A stretch of DNA of 64,000 nucleotides from Corbicula japonica (lineage: Eukaryota; Mollusca; Bivalvia; Venerida; Cyrenidae): contig JAZAYU010000013.1 of NCBI GenBank assembly GCA_038501625.1, forward strand, positions 9,424,001 to 9,488,000, in the 5' to 3' direction. The position numbers and the translations under genes are program-made. Below are positions 55,500 through 64,000 of this stretch, piece after piece (the first letter of the stretch is position 1; every line of letters begins with the position of its first letter). A model generated the notes under the pieces. That model was not told the origin of the DNA. It ran no database searches and saw nothing but the letters and a program-made list of their open reading frames with translations.

Positions 55500-56728
55500 C
55501 ATGCACAACAAGTTATGCCCTTGGGAAGAAATGCACTAAAAATCAAAGGGGAATAACTAACAAACGGAAGAAGGTAGAGTTATGGTTCTTGTGCACTGCA
55601 CTTCGAGTCATTGCCAGAAACATGCATACCAAGTTTGGTGTCATTTGAACCTATGGTGACAAAGTTATGCTCCGGACAAGAAATGCTCTATAAAAATCAA
55701 TCAAAGGGGAATAATTCAAAAAGGAAACAAGGTAGAGTTATGGTTCTTGTGCACTGCACTTTTGAGTCATGCAAGAAACATGCATACCAAGTTTGGAGTC
55801 ATCTTGACCTATGGTGACTAGGGCTGTAGATCATCCGGCAAGTGGCAATCGGATCTGATCCACGTTTCAGGCCTGACAATTCACAAATCGATTCACTAAT
55901 TCCTAGTTAAAATTATTATGCATATGGTCATAATTTTCACTCAGCATAGGGTTGATTTCATTTTGTCTTTTCATATGATTTGACAAGTTTGGCCACCAGT
56001 ATATGCCAAATCAATGCAATTTCCTTCATTTTATATTTAAATACCGAAGAATTTCCATACATTTTACGTGGCAGATTATTAAAGCATACAAGTCATGCTC
56101 TGCCATTTTTACGCAGATGAATCAGTGACAACGGTTACTAGAGCATGATTGAATATTTTAAATGGCATGGGTTACCTACAATAATACTTGGACAACTTTG
56201 TTGAAATATTTGAAACCTTTCTTATTTTCATAATATATTTCAAACATTCATACAGAAATTGTTTTGATGGCTTTTGTCTGAATCTTAACTAAAGCTAACT
56301 CAGCACCAGTCATATGAACATGGTGTCTCTTGTCAGCTTGATGACGCGACCATTATTTATAGAATGAACAAAATTGACATTAAATTTTGTTTATCTTCCG
56401 GTTCATTAGCCTTTAAAAACATTGTTCTTAATAATTTTATAGTTTATTTTTTGGTTTTTATTTCGTAAAAAATTGCTTGAACAAATGTTTAAATAAAAGA
56501 TCAAGATCCATCGATCTTTGCAATGGCGAATATTTGTACCCGAGTTTCTGATAAGATTTGTGGATATCTGAGTACTTGGATACTCGCCGCAGCACTAACA
56601 GTGACAAAATTAGGCTCAGGACAAGAAAACACAGATGCTGCGGACTCTGCCGCCACCAACGCCGCCGCTGCTGCCAACAAAGTAATCCCTATATGATGCC
56701 TAGTCAGGTGACACAAAAATCCCGGGGC
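55500..56728 (+). mobile_element. second pearl-type element with a different core, split by a hAT-like insertion
   Basis: The core at 55500-55818 contains AATCAAAGGGGAATAACTAA, GTAGAGTTATGGTTCTTGTG, CACTGCACTT, AACATGCATACCAAGTTTGG and CCTATGGTGACAAAGTTATG. After the insertion it resumes at 56598 (GTGACAAAATTAGGCTCAGG), with a GC-rich GCCGCC run and the 3-prime end TAATCCCTATATGATGCC, then CAGGTGACACAAAAA. The terminus is shared with the 159-base-core elements although the core differs. Confidence 0.78.
55819..56597. mobile_element. 779-base hAT-like non-autonomous element
   Basis: It starts TAGGGCTG and ends CAGCACTA. Flanks ATGGTGAC (55811-55818) and ACAGTGAC (56598-56605) agree at 6 of 8, as expected for an aged 8-base hAT target duplication. 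Joining the flanks restores the core order GGTGACAAA seen at 55.66 kb. No transposase frame. Confidence 0.7.
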
Positions 56729-57454
56729 CAATTTCCATAACCTGTTCTACTAAGACAAACTTCTGTTTTTCTGTATTTTTTAAGGAACTTACAATGCACA
56801 CTACTTATAGATTGGAATGTATATTAAATCAAAATGCTACAAATAAATTGCTGTGCAGCAAGATAAGTAAATTCCAACACTTCAAACTATTTTTTTTCCT
56901 GATAATTTTTAAAGACTAGTGTACAATTTGGTTTTCTATCCTCAGTCGGATATGCATATAAATAACATAATTTCATTCACTCATCGCGTATTTCACAAAT
57001 TAAATCAAATATATGAATTAGTTGTACATTTATGTACAGTAGGTAACAGTCTGCAGTAAAAAGGTCCAAACCCCTGATTAAAGACTACCAAGTTTGAGCT
57101 TACAGTTTGCAAAAAAGAACTCAAGGATGAATTTTCCAATACCACCTATTCCAGTATGCATTTGTGGTCAAAGCAGCTAAACTTAGAATTCATTTCTTCC
57201 AAATATAAATCAAAAAAAAAATATCAAATTTCTCAAATAAATGGTTATGAATAACAGTAAAACATATCAACTACTTTAACTCACTTTTTGAGCTGACATA
57301 TGCCAAAAAGGGTATTGATTTTGACATTTTAAGGCATAAACATTTAAAACTGACCCCAAACTTAATTAAAACCTCATTTTGCCTCAGGTAGCACAGTTAT
57401 TTTGATTTTTGACTCAAATTTGCTTAAAATTGGTCAAAACTCAATTGCAGAGCT
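56729..57454. other. no gene seen
   Basis: AT-rich sequence with no supported feature. Confidence 0.4.
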
Positions 57455-58165
57455 ATTTCATTCCAAGAGCAATATAACCCCAAGAACAAACTCATCCAAA
57501 GAACAAACACATCCCAAGAACAATCTCACCCCAAGAACAATCTTACCCCAAGAACAATCTCACCCAATGAACAAACTCACCCCAAGAACAATCTTACCCC
57601 AAGAACAATCTGACCCCAAGAACAATCTAACCCCAAGAACAATCTCACCCCAAGAACAAACTCACCCCAAGAACAAACTCACCCCAAGAACAATCTCACC
57701 CCATGAACAAACTCACCCCAAGAACAATCTCACCCCAAGAACAATCTCACCCCAAGAACAATCTTACCCAAAGAATTAACTCACATCAAGAACAATCTCA
57801 CCCCAAGAACAAACTCACCCCAAGAACAATCTCACCCCAAGAACAAACTCACCCCAAGAACAAACTCACCCCAAGAACAATCTCACCCCAAGAACAAACT
57901 CACCCCAAGAACAATCTCACCCCAAAACTCACCCCAAGAACAACTCACCCCAAGAACAATCACCCCAAGAACAAACTCACCCCAAGAACAAACTCACCCC
58001 AAGAACAAACTCACCCCAAGAACATTCTCACCCCAAGAACAAACTCACCCCAAGAACAATCTCACCCCAAGAACAAACTCCCACCAAGAACAATCTCACC
58101 CCAAGAACAAACTCACACCAAGAACAATCTCACCCCAAGAACAAACTCATCCGGAGAGCAATCTC
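57455..58165. repeat. 17-base minisatellite, about 40 units
   Basis: The unit is CACCCCAAGAACAATCT or CACCCCAAGAACAAACT. Because 17 is not a multiple of 3 and all three frames lack stops, each frame cycles through NKLTPRT, ISPQEQ and THPK, giving 125- and 169-codon frames that look like a Pro/Gln/Thr-rich protein. I treat these as artefacts. Confidence 0.97.
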
Positions 58166-58332
58166 TTATTCTGGTTTGTCATGAATCTACACTTGTTATC
58201 ATCCATTATTAACACTCTTCTCCATAGAAATGCCAACACTTTATTAAACATGATTTATTCCAAAGAAGTTTTGCCAAATTTTAACAACATCTAGACTTGT
58301 TATCTAAACATGATGAAAGCCAAACGTAGTAA

Positions 58333-58575
58333 GCCCTTTGCTCCAAAAACACACCTTTATTGCTAGGGCGAACAGTTTAGATCCAGATCAGCCAGGACAT
58401 TTGTGTGTGACAAGTGTAGATCCAGATCAGCCTGCACATTTGTGCCATCTGATCAGGATCTAAACTGTTCACTTTTTGATTCATTAGGTTGTTTCTAACC
58501 AAATGTGACCAGTGCAGATCCTGATCAGACAGCACGGATGTGCCAGCTAATCTGGATCTACACTGGTCACACATG
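58333..58575. mobile_element. GATCC-arm element with rearranged arms
   Basis: AGTTTAGATCCAGATCAGCC, AGTGTAGATCCAGATCAGCC, CTGATCAGGATCTAAACTG, GTGCAGATCCTGATCAGAC and CTAATCTGGATCTACACTGG. It has an extra first arm relative to other copies. Confidence 0.9.
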
Positions 58576-58890
58576 CGTAATCAAACCATGATTCAGGAGA
58601 AGGAGATGTTTTGCCATAAAAATTTACACAAACAAGATTTCAGCTGGTGTTTTCATAAATATCTTTCCATATCAAACATGGTAACAGCCAGAGGAAAAAC
58701 TAGAATGTATCATTGGACACTGATGCCACCCCTGCTGCAACAACATTGTAATAACAAAGGGTCATAACTCTGATAAAAATAGTGGCAGGAAAAAATCCTT
58801 TCTTAATGATCATCTACACATCCTGCTTAGTCATTCGTGCAAGTTTGAAAGAAATACACCTGATTCACTGGCGCTTGACCAGCTGCTCCA
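58576..58890. other. fragments of other repeats
   Basis: Contains GTTTTGCCATAAAAATTTAC (52-base unit relic) and AAAGGGTCATAACTCTGATA (pearl-core relic). No gene seen. Confidence 0.5.
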
Positions 58891-58894
58891 ACTT

Positions 58895-59070
58895 AATGCG
58901 CGATCTCGAATTTTGTGATGTTTCAGAAATCCTACTTTCGCTTTACGTCGCGCAGACCAAATTTAAGTAAATTAAAATTTTATTAGCCCGAACTAATGCT
59001 GCAAATTTGTGCCTATAGTTCCAAATACATGTAATATTTCATACAAGAGCGGGTTAAATTGAAGTAATGC
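58895..59070. repeat. dispersed ~180-base repeat, second copy
   Basis: Matches 42720-42905 at high identity (ATTAGCCCGAACTAATGCTG, AAGAGCGGGTTAAATTGAAG). The match ends sharply at GCCGCTTT. Confidence 0.85.
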
Positions 59071-59749
59071 CGCTTTGAAGAAAACCAGACTTAATTTTGG
59101 AGTATAAAACATTTCAAACACTATTCTGGTGCTTTTTCATCTTTCAATAGTTTTATTAATTATATAATTATTGCCATTCTTTTTTCAATTAGTATATATT
59201 TTATTAAACAAGTTGTACTCACATGACTTCTCTCACATGACTTCTATTGGTCTTGCATATCTTGAATAAAGCCCAGCCAGATACATGTCCTCCCGGAATG
59301 AACGTCCACAGAGATAATCAGAAACAAGACCAGTCCTCTCAGATTATGTCCTCCCAACAATGAATAAAATGACACACCTGGAAAAAAATGTCCACATAAA
59401 GTAATACACAAGGTTGTTTTCACTGAACAGCAAACAGTGTAGACCCTGGATGGACATCATTATGCAAAGAAATATAAGACCAGGGTTGAATGCACGAAAT
59501 CCATAAAGAGGGTTCATTTGGACCAGTTTTAGGGTAGTTAAGTGATTTCCAGTGAAAATCCCCATGAAAAGTAAATATTGCTGCCAAAAATGGGGGTTCG
59601 AGCAATCCCTCTACATCTGCCTCTAAAGACTAAGAAATTGCACTAAATGTACACCAAATATTGGCTATTTTAATTAAGAAAAGACCAATTATTCTTCACT
59701 TTCTACGTTGAAAGATAACGAAACAAATAATTTGTTAAACAGAACCTAC
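59071..59749. other. no gene seen
   Basis: AT-rich sequence with no supported exon. Confidence 0.4.
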
Positions 59750-59960
59750 CTGAACAAAGTGTGGGGCTGCGGATCAGTAGAGGCTTCCCATGTTGGCTCT
59801 GGTCATTTATGGTACAGATCAATCCTTCATAATTGGTAATCTGATGAGGGTCTACATGTCTGCCATGACACTCTAAAATTTTTTGCCACTTCAGCAAATT
59901 CTTTTCATATCCATCTGGAATTAAGTAAGCCAATACAAAATGTCTATCATTCCAACTCGG
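59750..59960 (-). CDS. exon of an unrecognised gene, first tandem copy
   Basis: The minus-strand acceptor CGGTACTCAG precedes 59960 and the donor TTGTTCAG|GTAGGT follows 59750, giving 211 bases with one open frame. It reads PSWNDRHFVLAYLIPDGYEK, then NLLKWQKILECHGRHVDPHQ and ITNYEGLICTINDQSQHGKP, ending LLIRSPTLCSG. Mixed composition with conserved-looking Trp, Cys and His suggests a real globular domain. I do not recognise the family. A diverged copy lies 419 bases upstream in the gene's direction, keeping the same frame, which supports coding. Confidence 0.6.
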
Positions 59961-60168
59961 CTGAGTACCGCAACATTAAAAAATAAAATATTCAACAGAA
60001 CAGTGGCAGGAATCCTGCAGAGCCTCATTCACCCTCAGTTACTTAACCTCGCACATATGAAAGATAACCATCATCTATTTTCATGAAGAAATGACCGATT
60101 TTCCTTCACTTTCTACATGTTCTACTTTGAAAGATAATGAAACAAATAATTTGTTAAACAGAACCTAC

Positions 60169-60377
60169 CTGAACAAAGTGTGGGGCTTTGTATCAGAAGA
60201 GGCTTCCCATGTTGGCTCTGGACATATATGGTGCAGATCAATCCTTCATTTTGGGTAATCTGATTTGGGTCTACATGTCTGCCATGACACTCTACACTGT
60301 TTTGCCACTTCAGCGAATTCTTGTCATATCCATCTGTAACTAAGTAAGCCACTACAAAATGTCTATCATTCCACATT
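60169..60377 (-). pseudogene. second tandem copy of the same exon, acceptor lost
   Basis: The reading frame is open: MWNDRHFVVAYLVTDGYDKN, SLKWQNSVECHGRHVDPNQI and so on to LLIQSPTLCSG, with the donor GTAGGT after 60169. Against the first copy it lacks about 19 bases just before the WNDRHF codons, including the acceptor AG, so it may no longer be spliced in as an exon. Differences between copies are spread out and include many replacements, so constraint is uncertain. Confidence 0.55.
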
Positions 60378-60524
60378 ATTAAAAAATAAAATATTCAACA
60401 GAACAGTGGCGGGAATCGTGCAGAGTCTCATTCACCCTCAGTTACTTAACATCATACTCATGAAAAATAATCATGACCAAATTTAAGTTCAAACACTACT
60501 GTTTGCTGACAGCTGTGGTCATGG

Positions 60525-61150
60525 AGCAGCCATTATGAAAGACAGAAGACCACTACACATTTTGGTCTCATCAGGTTTCATTCAAAATGAAATTTGCATG
60601 TTACTCAAGTTATTTGTTGCAGCGACACTATTTTTAAAAGCAGCAGCAGCAGCAGTAGTAGTAGAAGTAACAGTAGTATACAAGTATTAACTTGTTTAAT
60701 TTCTTAAAAACATGAAATAACTTACTTTTTTTTTCAAATGAATCCAGTAACTCTGCAAGTCAAACAAAAACAACAACTGACCTGTACAACTTTATGTCAC
60801 ACAATGGCCTGTTTCAGTGAAAACCTGTTCTAGTGAGCACATAACTAAAATCCCCTCAAGCTTGAAATGCTAACAATGGTGTATAGTCAATTGTTACATA
60901 TTACAGTAACCTGCTCCAAGGTATTAATGTTTTCCACACCTTTTTCATGAACCATACATCACATGACTGCAACAATGAATGTCAATCCTTACTAAATTGA
61001 ATTTGACCAATCACTATGATAAAGATAAAGGAAGAGGTTTTTTTCAATAGGATTAGGAGTCATGCAAATCACAATTATCACAAATGAATAGTAAAACAAT
61101 ACTTTTGAGGCAAATGTCAATTACTCTAGATCCAAGTGAAAGAAAACACA
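60525..61150. repeat. segmental duplicate of 51400-52114
   Basis: Same landmarks and order as 51.4-52.1 kb, without the GATCC-arm element. The triplet tract at 60636-60672 is (CAG)n(TAG)n. Confidence 0.88.
60636..60672. repeat. CAG/TAG triplet microsatellite
   Basis: AGCAGCAGCAGCAGTAGTAG and following, at the same place as the shorter triplet run in the 51.5 kb duplicate. Confidence 0.95.
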
Positions 61151-61289
61151 ATCAGTCATAATATGTAGACTAAAAGAGCCAGATGGAAATAAAGCAAGTA
61201 GACATATTAAGCCCATTTTAAATGGAGCATCATTTCAACTGGTAGTGAGTAAAGAATTCTATCTGTTCCTTCCCCACCAACATCAACAA
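61151..61289. other. no gene seen
   Basis: Lies between the two matched blocks of the segmental duplicate. In the first copy the equivalent space holds the GATCC-arm and pearl-like elements. Confidence 0.4.
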
Positions 61290-61790
61290 ATCATTTTATC
61301 GAAGTGAGTTTTGAATGAAAAAAAGAGTAAATTTTTATTTAAAAGCAGGGTAGGTACCCACCCTTCTCCAAATAAACAACAAAAAGTTGTTGATCAATAA
61401 AATTAAAATATATATTGCACAGGGGTATCCCACACTAATCATAACACCACTGACCATTGAACCCTCTCCCACCCTTGAACCACTCAACACTTCTAATCAA
61501 AATTTTTAGGTGTCACTTGTTTTACACCTCCCTTACCTGTAAGGCTTAAAGGCCTGGGCTGAAGGTTATAAAGCAGAGATTGGAAACCAGTCTCAAATCT
61601 CAAGCATCTGATTGGCTGAAATGGTGACTGGTCGCATTTCAGCCAATCAGATGCTTGAGATTTGAGACTGGTTTCCATGCTCAGTTTTATAACCTTGGGC
61701 ACAGGAGAATAGTTTTGCTGGAGAGGGGGTGGAGGAGTAATCCCCCGAGAACTTAAGCTGTTCTTATGAGTTTATATAAATAAAAAAATA
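61290..61790. repeat. segmental duplicate of 53700-54130
   Basis: Landmarks GGGTAGGTACCCACCCTTCT, AATAAACAACAAAAAGTTG, CTTAAAGGCCTGG and AATAGTTTTGCTGGAGAGGG match 53.7-54.1 kb. Contains the PAL-A at 61553. Confidence 0.83.
61553..61703. mobile_element. PAL-A palindromic MITE with a known empty site
   Basis: Complete palindrome from CTGGGCTGAAGGTTATAAAG to TTTTATAACCTTGGGCACAG. The paralogous block at 54044-54060 lacks it, showing a single insertion in an AAAGGCCAGG-like target. Confidence 0.96.
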
Positions 61791-63344
61791 AAAATTAAAC
61801 AAAAATTATTGTTATCAATGTTTTATCCCCAAATTGTTCAACTGACATACAGACGTATGGATGAGTGCAACTCTGTAACTTTGTGGGGACAAAAACACAT
61901 GTTAGTGACATGATTATATTGAAATATTTCCTTTACAATTTTCACTTTTAATGTTACTGAACAACATTTTGCAAATGCAGTTTCAGCCTTCTGAAGTTTT
62001 CATCACTACAAATGTAATGAGATCACTTCAAAGACTCATAAATGGACCATTTTGGCATGTAAGATATTAGCATCTAGAAAGTGCCTTTTTTTAATTTGTA
62101 CTTTATTCTGTCAGTCTTCTTTTATTAAGTCTTTTCAGCAATTTTGTTTCTGTTATTTATAATTCATTATTTTATGTTGGCTACTTCATCCAGAGATGAA
62201 AAAACAGTCAAGACAGTAGGGTTTTTAATCCGACAAAAATCTTAATCAATCATGGGAAAAATCGGACAACCCTTTTCTATCAATCATCAATTATATAATT
62301 GAAGAATTTACAATAACAAAGTAAAAATCATGATATAATAAAGAAATTATAAGTAAGAATTTTATTTTTGATATCAACAAAAATTCTAATAATTTGTTAT
62401 TATATTGTATATTCTGTATTTCTAGCCCACAGGCTGCTCATACTGAAATTTGTTACTGTATCTGATGCATGCATAGGGTGTAGGCTACAGGTACAAGAAT
62501 CTTTCTTGAAATCCTTATTGGAAGAAAATGTTCAAAAGTTTGTTGTTGTTTTTTTAAAATAAAACCAAAAACGCACTAATCTAGGTCATATATCCAATGC
62601 CATTTTGGTTTTGATACAGTGATCTCCCTTGCGAGCCGCTTAAGCAGGGGGTAGGACGTGGCAATGCATCCGAAGATAGTTAAGCGAGGAAAATGTTGCA
62701 TTGGGATGAAAATAAAAAAGTAGAATCACTTTCACTTTGAACCAGGAAGTAAGACTTCCTTGAATTTCTTGAAAACCCTGACATTATTTTGATGAATTGG
62801 CACTAAACATTGTAGACCAGCATACACTAATTTCAGGTATGAGTTGCTTTGGTATATTGTTCATGAATTTCAGAGTTCTTATGCAAATGGTTTTTCTTTT
62901 GTTTTAGTATGTGCTTGGTAATTAGAACATGAATTAGACTAAACTGAGCATGCAAACATTTACTACATCCATAGCTAAATACATTTATTTACTAAAATCT
63001 AGGTGGCAATAAGTATTTCCCCCAACATTCGTTTTATGAAATTTTAGCCCGTTTTCGCCATTTGCAATGTTTGCGATACCTTAAGCAACACTTGTGTGAC
63101 AAAATCACAGACTGGAAGTAAGCCATTTATGATTTTATATCATGTTGGAATTATTAAATATAGAACACTTGGAAGTTTCAATGAAGCATTTTAGTCACCT
63201 GACTTAGTATGAATAACTTGAACATTTATAAAATTTCACCCAGTATACCGGCATGTAATATCCTCCCTCAAAATTTTCAGCATTGTACCGCTTTGGGAAT
63301 AACACACATAGTTTGATGTTTTACAAAGTGTAAAAATGATCAGA
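61791..63344. other. no gene seen
   Basis: About 1.55 kb of AT-rich sequence. A 64-codon frame at 62368 has no other support. Confidence 0.4.
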
Positions 63345-63480
63345 AACAATTCCTGATCTACACTCTTGAGTTTCGGTCAGAAAGTATGTTTCCCTTATAT
63401 TACTAGATCTAAAAATGAACAATTAAGACTCTGATCAGACTGCACTGATGTGCATGTTGATATGGTCTTACCATGTGACA
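63345..63480. mobile_element. GATCC-arm element, very diverged
   Basis: TTCCTGATCTACACTCTTGA, TTTCGGTCAGAAAGT and AGACTCTGATCAGACTGCAC keep the family order. Confidence 0.7.
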
Positions 63481-63630
63481 CATAGAATATAAGCTGTATC
63501 CAGGTAGGCCCCTTTATAATGACTTACCGTTATGCATTTATAAATAATAATTTATGTCTAATAACTTGGAATAAGTAGACATAAATCATTGTATATTTTT
63601 TAATGTGTTGCACAAATAATCTATTTCTAA

Positions 63631-63720
63631 CAGTGGCGGATCCAGGGGTGTCCGAACCCCCTTAACTTCCGTAAATTTTTGGGTCCAGGGTGGTTCGAGG
63701 TTCGAAGTTTGTTGGTATGG
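63631..63720. mobile_element. end of a CAGTGGCGGATCCAGG-type element
   Basis: CAGTGGCGGATCCAGGGGTG is a terminus very common in invertebrate DNA transposons. It recurs inverted at 10581-10595. The minus-strand frame with TPLDPPLLE is its usual translation and not a gene. I cannot see the other end within the window. Confidence 0.65.
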
Positions 63721-64000
63721 ATCAATATGACTGATTTCTGTTTCATATGGCGGGAAAAATGCGACCTCCATGGTAGTCTTGGGTGTCAAATCTTAGACTT
63801 CACGCATAGTGCATACTCTCAATTTAAACCTGTGTATTTCCAATAAACAACTTTGCACCCTTGCACACTTGCCAATGTAGGTTGCCAATCTGCTTTTAAT
63901 CAAAACAAGAAAGTAGGAAATTGTTAATCTATGGAAAAATTGGTATTGTATGTTTTCGCAGTCTCTGGTCACGGGCATTAAATTTTGATAAATCACAGAA
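63721..64000. other. no gene seen
   Basis: Probably the interior of the element that begins at 63631, or flank. No supported feature. Confidence 0.35.

Noticed and set aside
57402..58212. 125- and 169-codon Pro/Gln-rich proteins
   Set aside because: The 17-base repeat is open in all three frames by composition alone.

Overview
This 64 kb window is eukaryotic nuclear DNA, most likely from a bivalve mollusc. I infer this from the AT-rich intron-like sequence, the very short open frames, exon fragments with GT/AG boundaries, and repeats of a mollusc type: a roughly 235-base inverted-repeat element with arms built on GTGTAGATCCAGATCAG, and elements carrying tandem roughly 159-base cores ending in a GGTGACACAAAAA tail (pearl/Helentron-like elements known from oysters and other bivalves). 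No species call is safe. Nothing prokaryotic is present, and I see no complete intact gene.

Region 1 (1-11.7 kb): a (TA)n tract, then a decayed Tc1-like DD34E transposon (1511-9687, 30-base perfect terminal inverted repeats). Its transposase is split by a 7.1 kb insertion (1944-9080). That insertion has its own imperfect terminal inverted repeats, is flanked by an 11-base direct repeat, and consists almost entirely of a higher-order satellite: four kinds of ~350-base monomer in fixed order, with a TGAGGGT box about every 180 bases. The same box resembles the insertion's termini. This is the most unusual structure in the window. Outside it are a 179-base MITE with a clean 5-base target duplication and a hAT-like element.

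Region 2 (11.7-39.3 kb): introns and broken exons on the minus strand. Six fragments (30.4 kb down to 21.9 kb) match an SRCAP/Domino-type SNF2 chromatin-remodelling ATPase, in the correct order and with splice signals, but at least four carry frameshifts, so this copy is a pseudogene. S/T-rich exon-like fragments at 19.8-16.6 kb may be its continuation. A second minus-strand gene (38.8-33.0 kb) encodes a glycine-rich, repeat-containing protein of unknown function, and its last part is decayed. About twenty copies of a ~150-base near-perfect palindrome (called PAL-A and PAL-B here) and about eighteen copies of the GATCC-arm element are scattered through this region, often nested in one another.

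Region 3 (37-58.2 kb): a dense run of unrelated minisatellites with periods of 38, 39, ~31, 31, ~35/68, 52 and 17 bases. One contains a 1361-base tandem duplication and has been split by a pearl-like element. Two further pearl-like elements follow, one interrupted by a hAT-like insertion.

Region 4 (58-64 kb): a diverged duplicate of the 51.4-54.1 kb block, in which one copy carries a PAL-A insertion and the other is the empty site; a tandemly duplicated exon of an unrecognised minus-strand gene; and sequence with no visible gene.

Most longer open frames in this window come from tandem repeats whose units happen to lack stops, and I do not call them genes.
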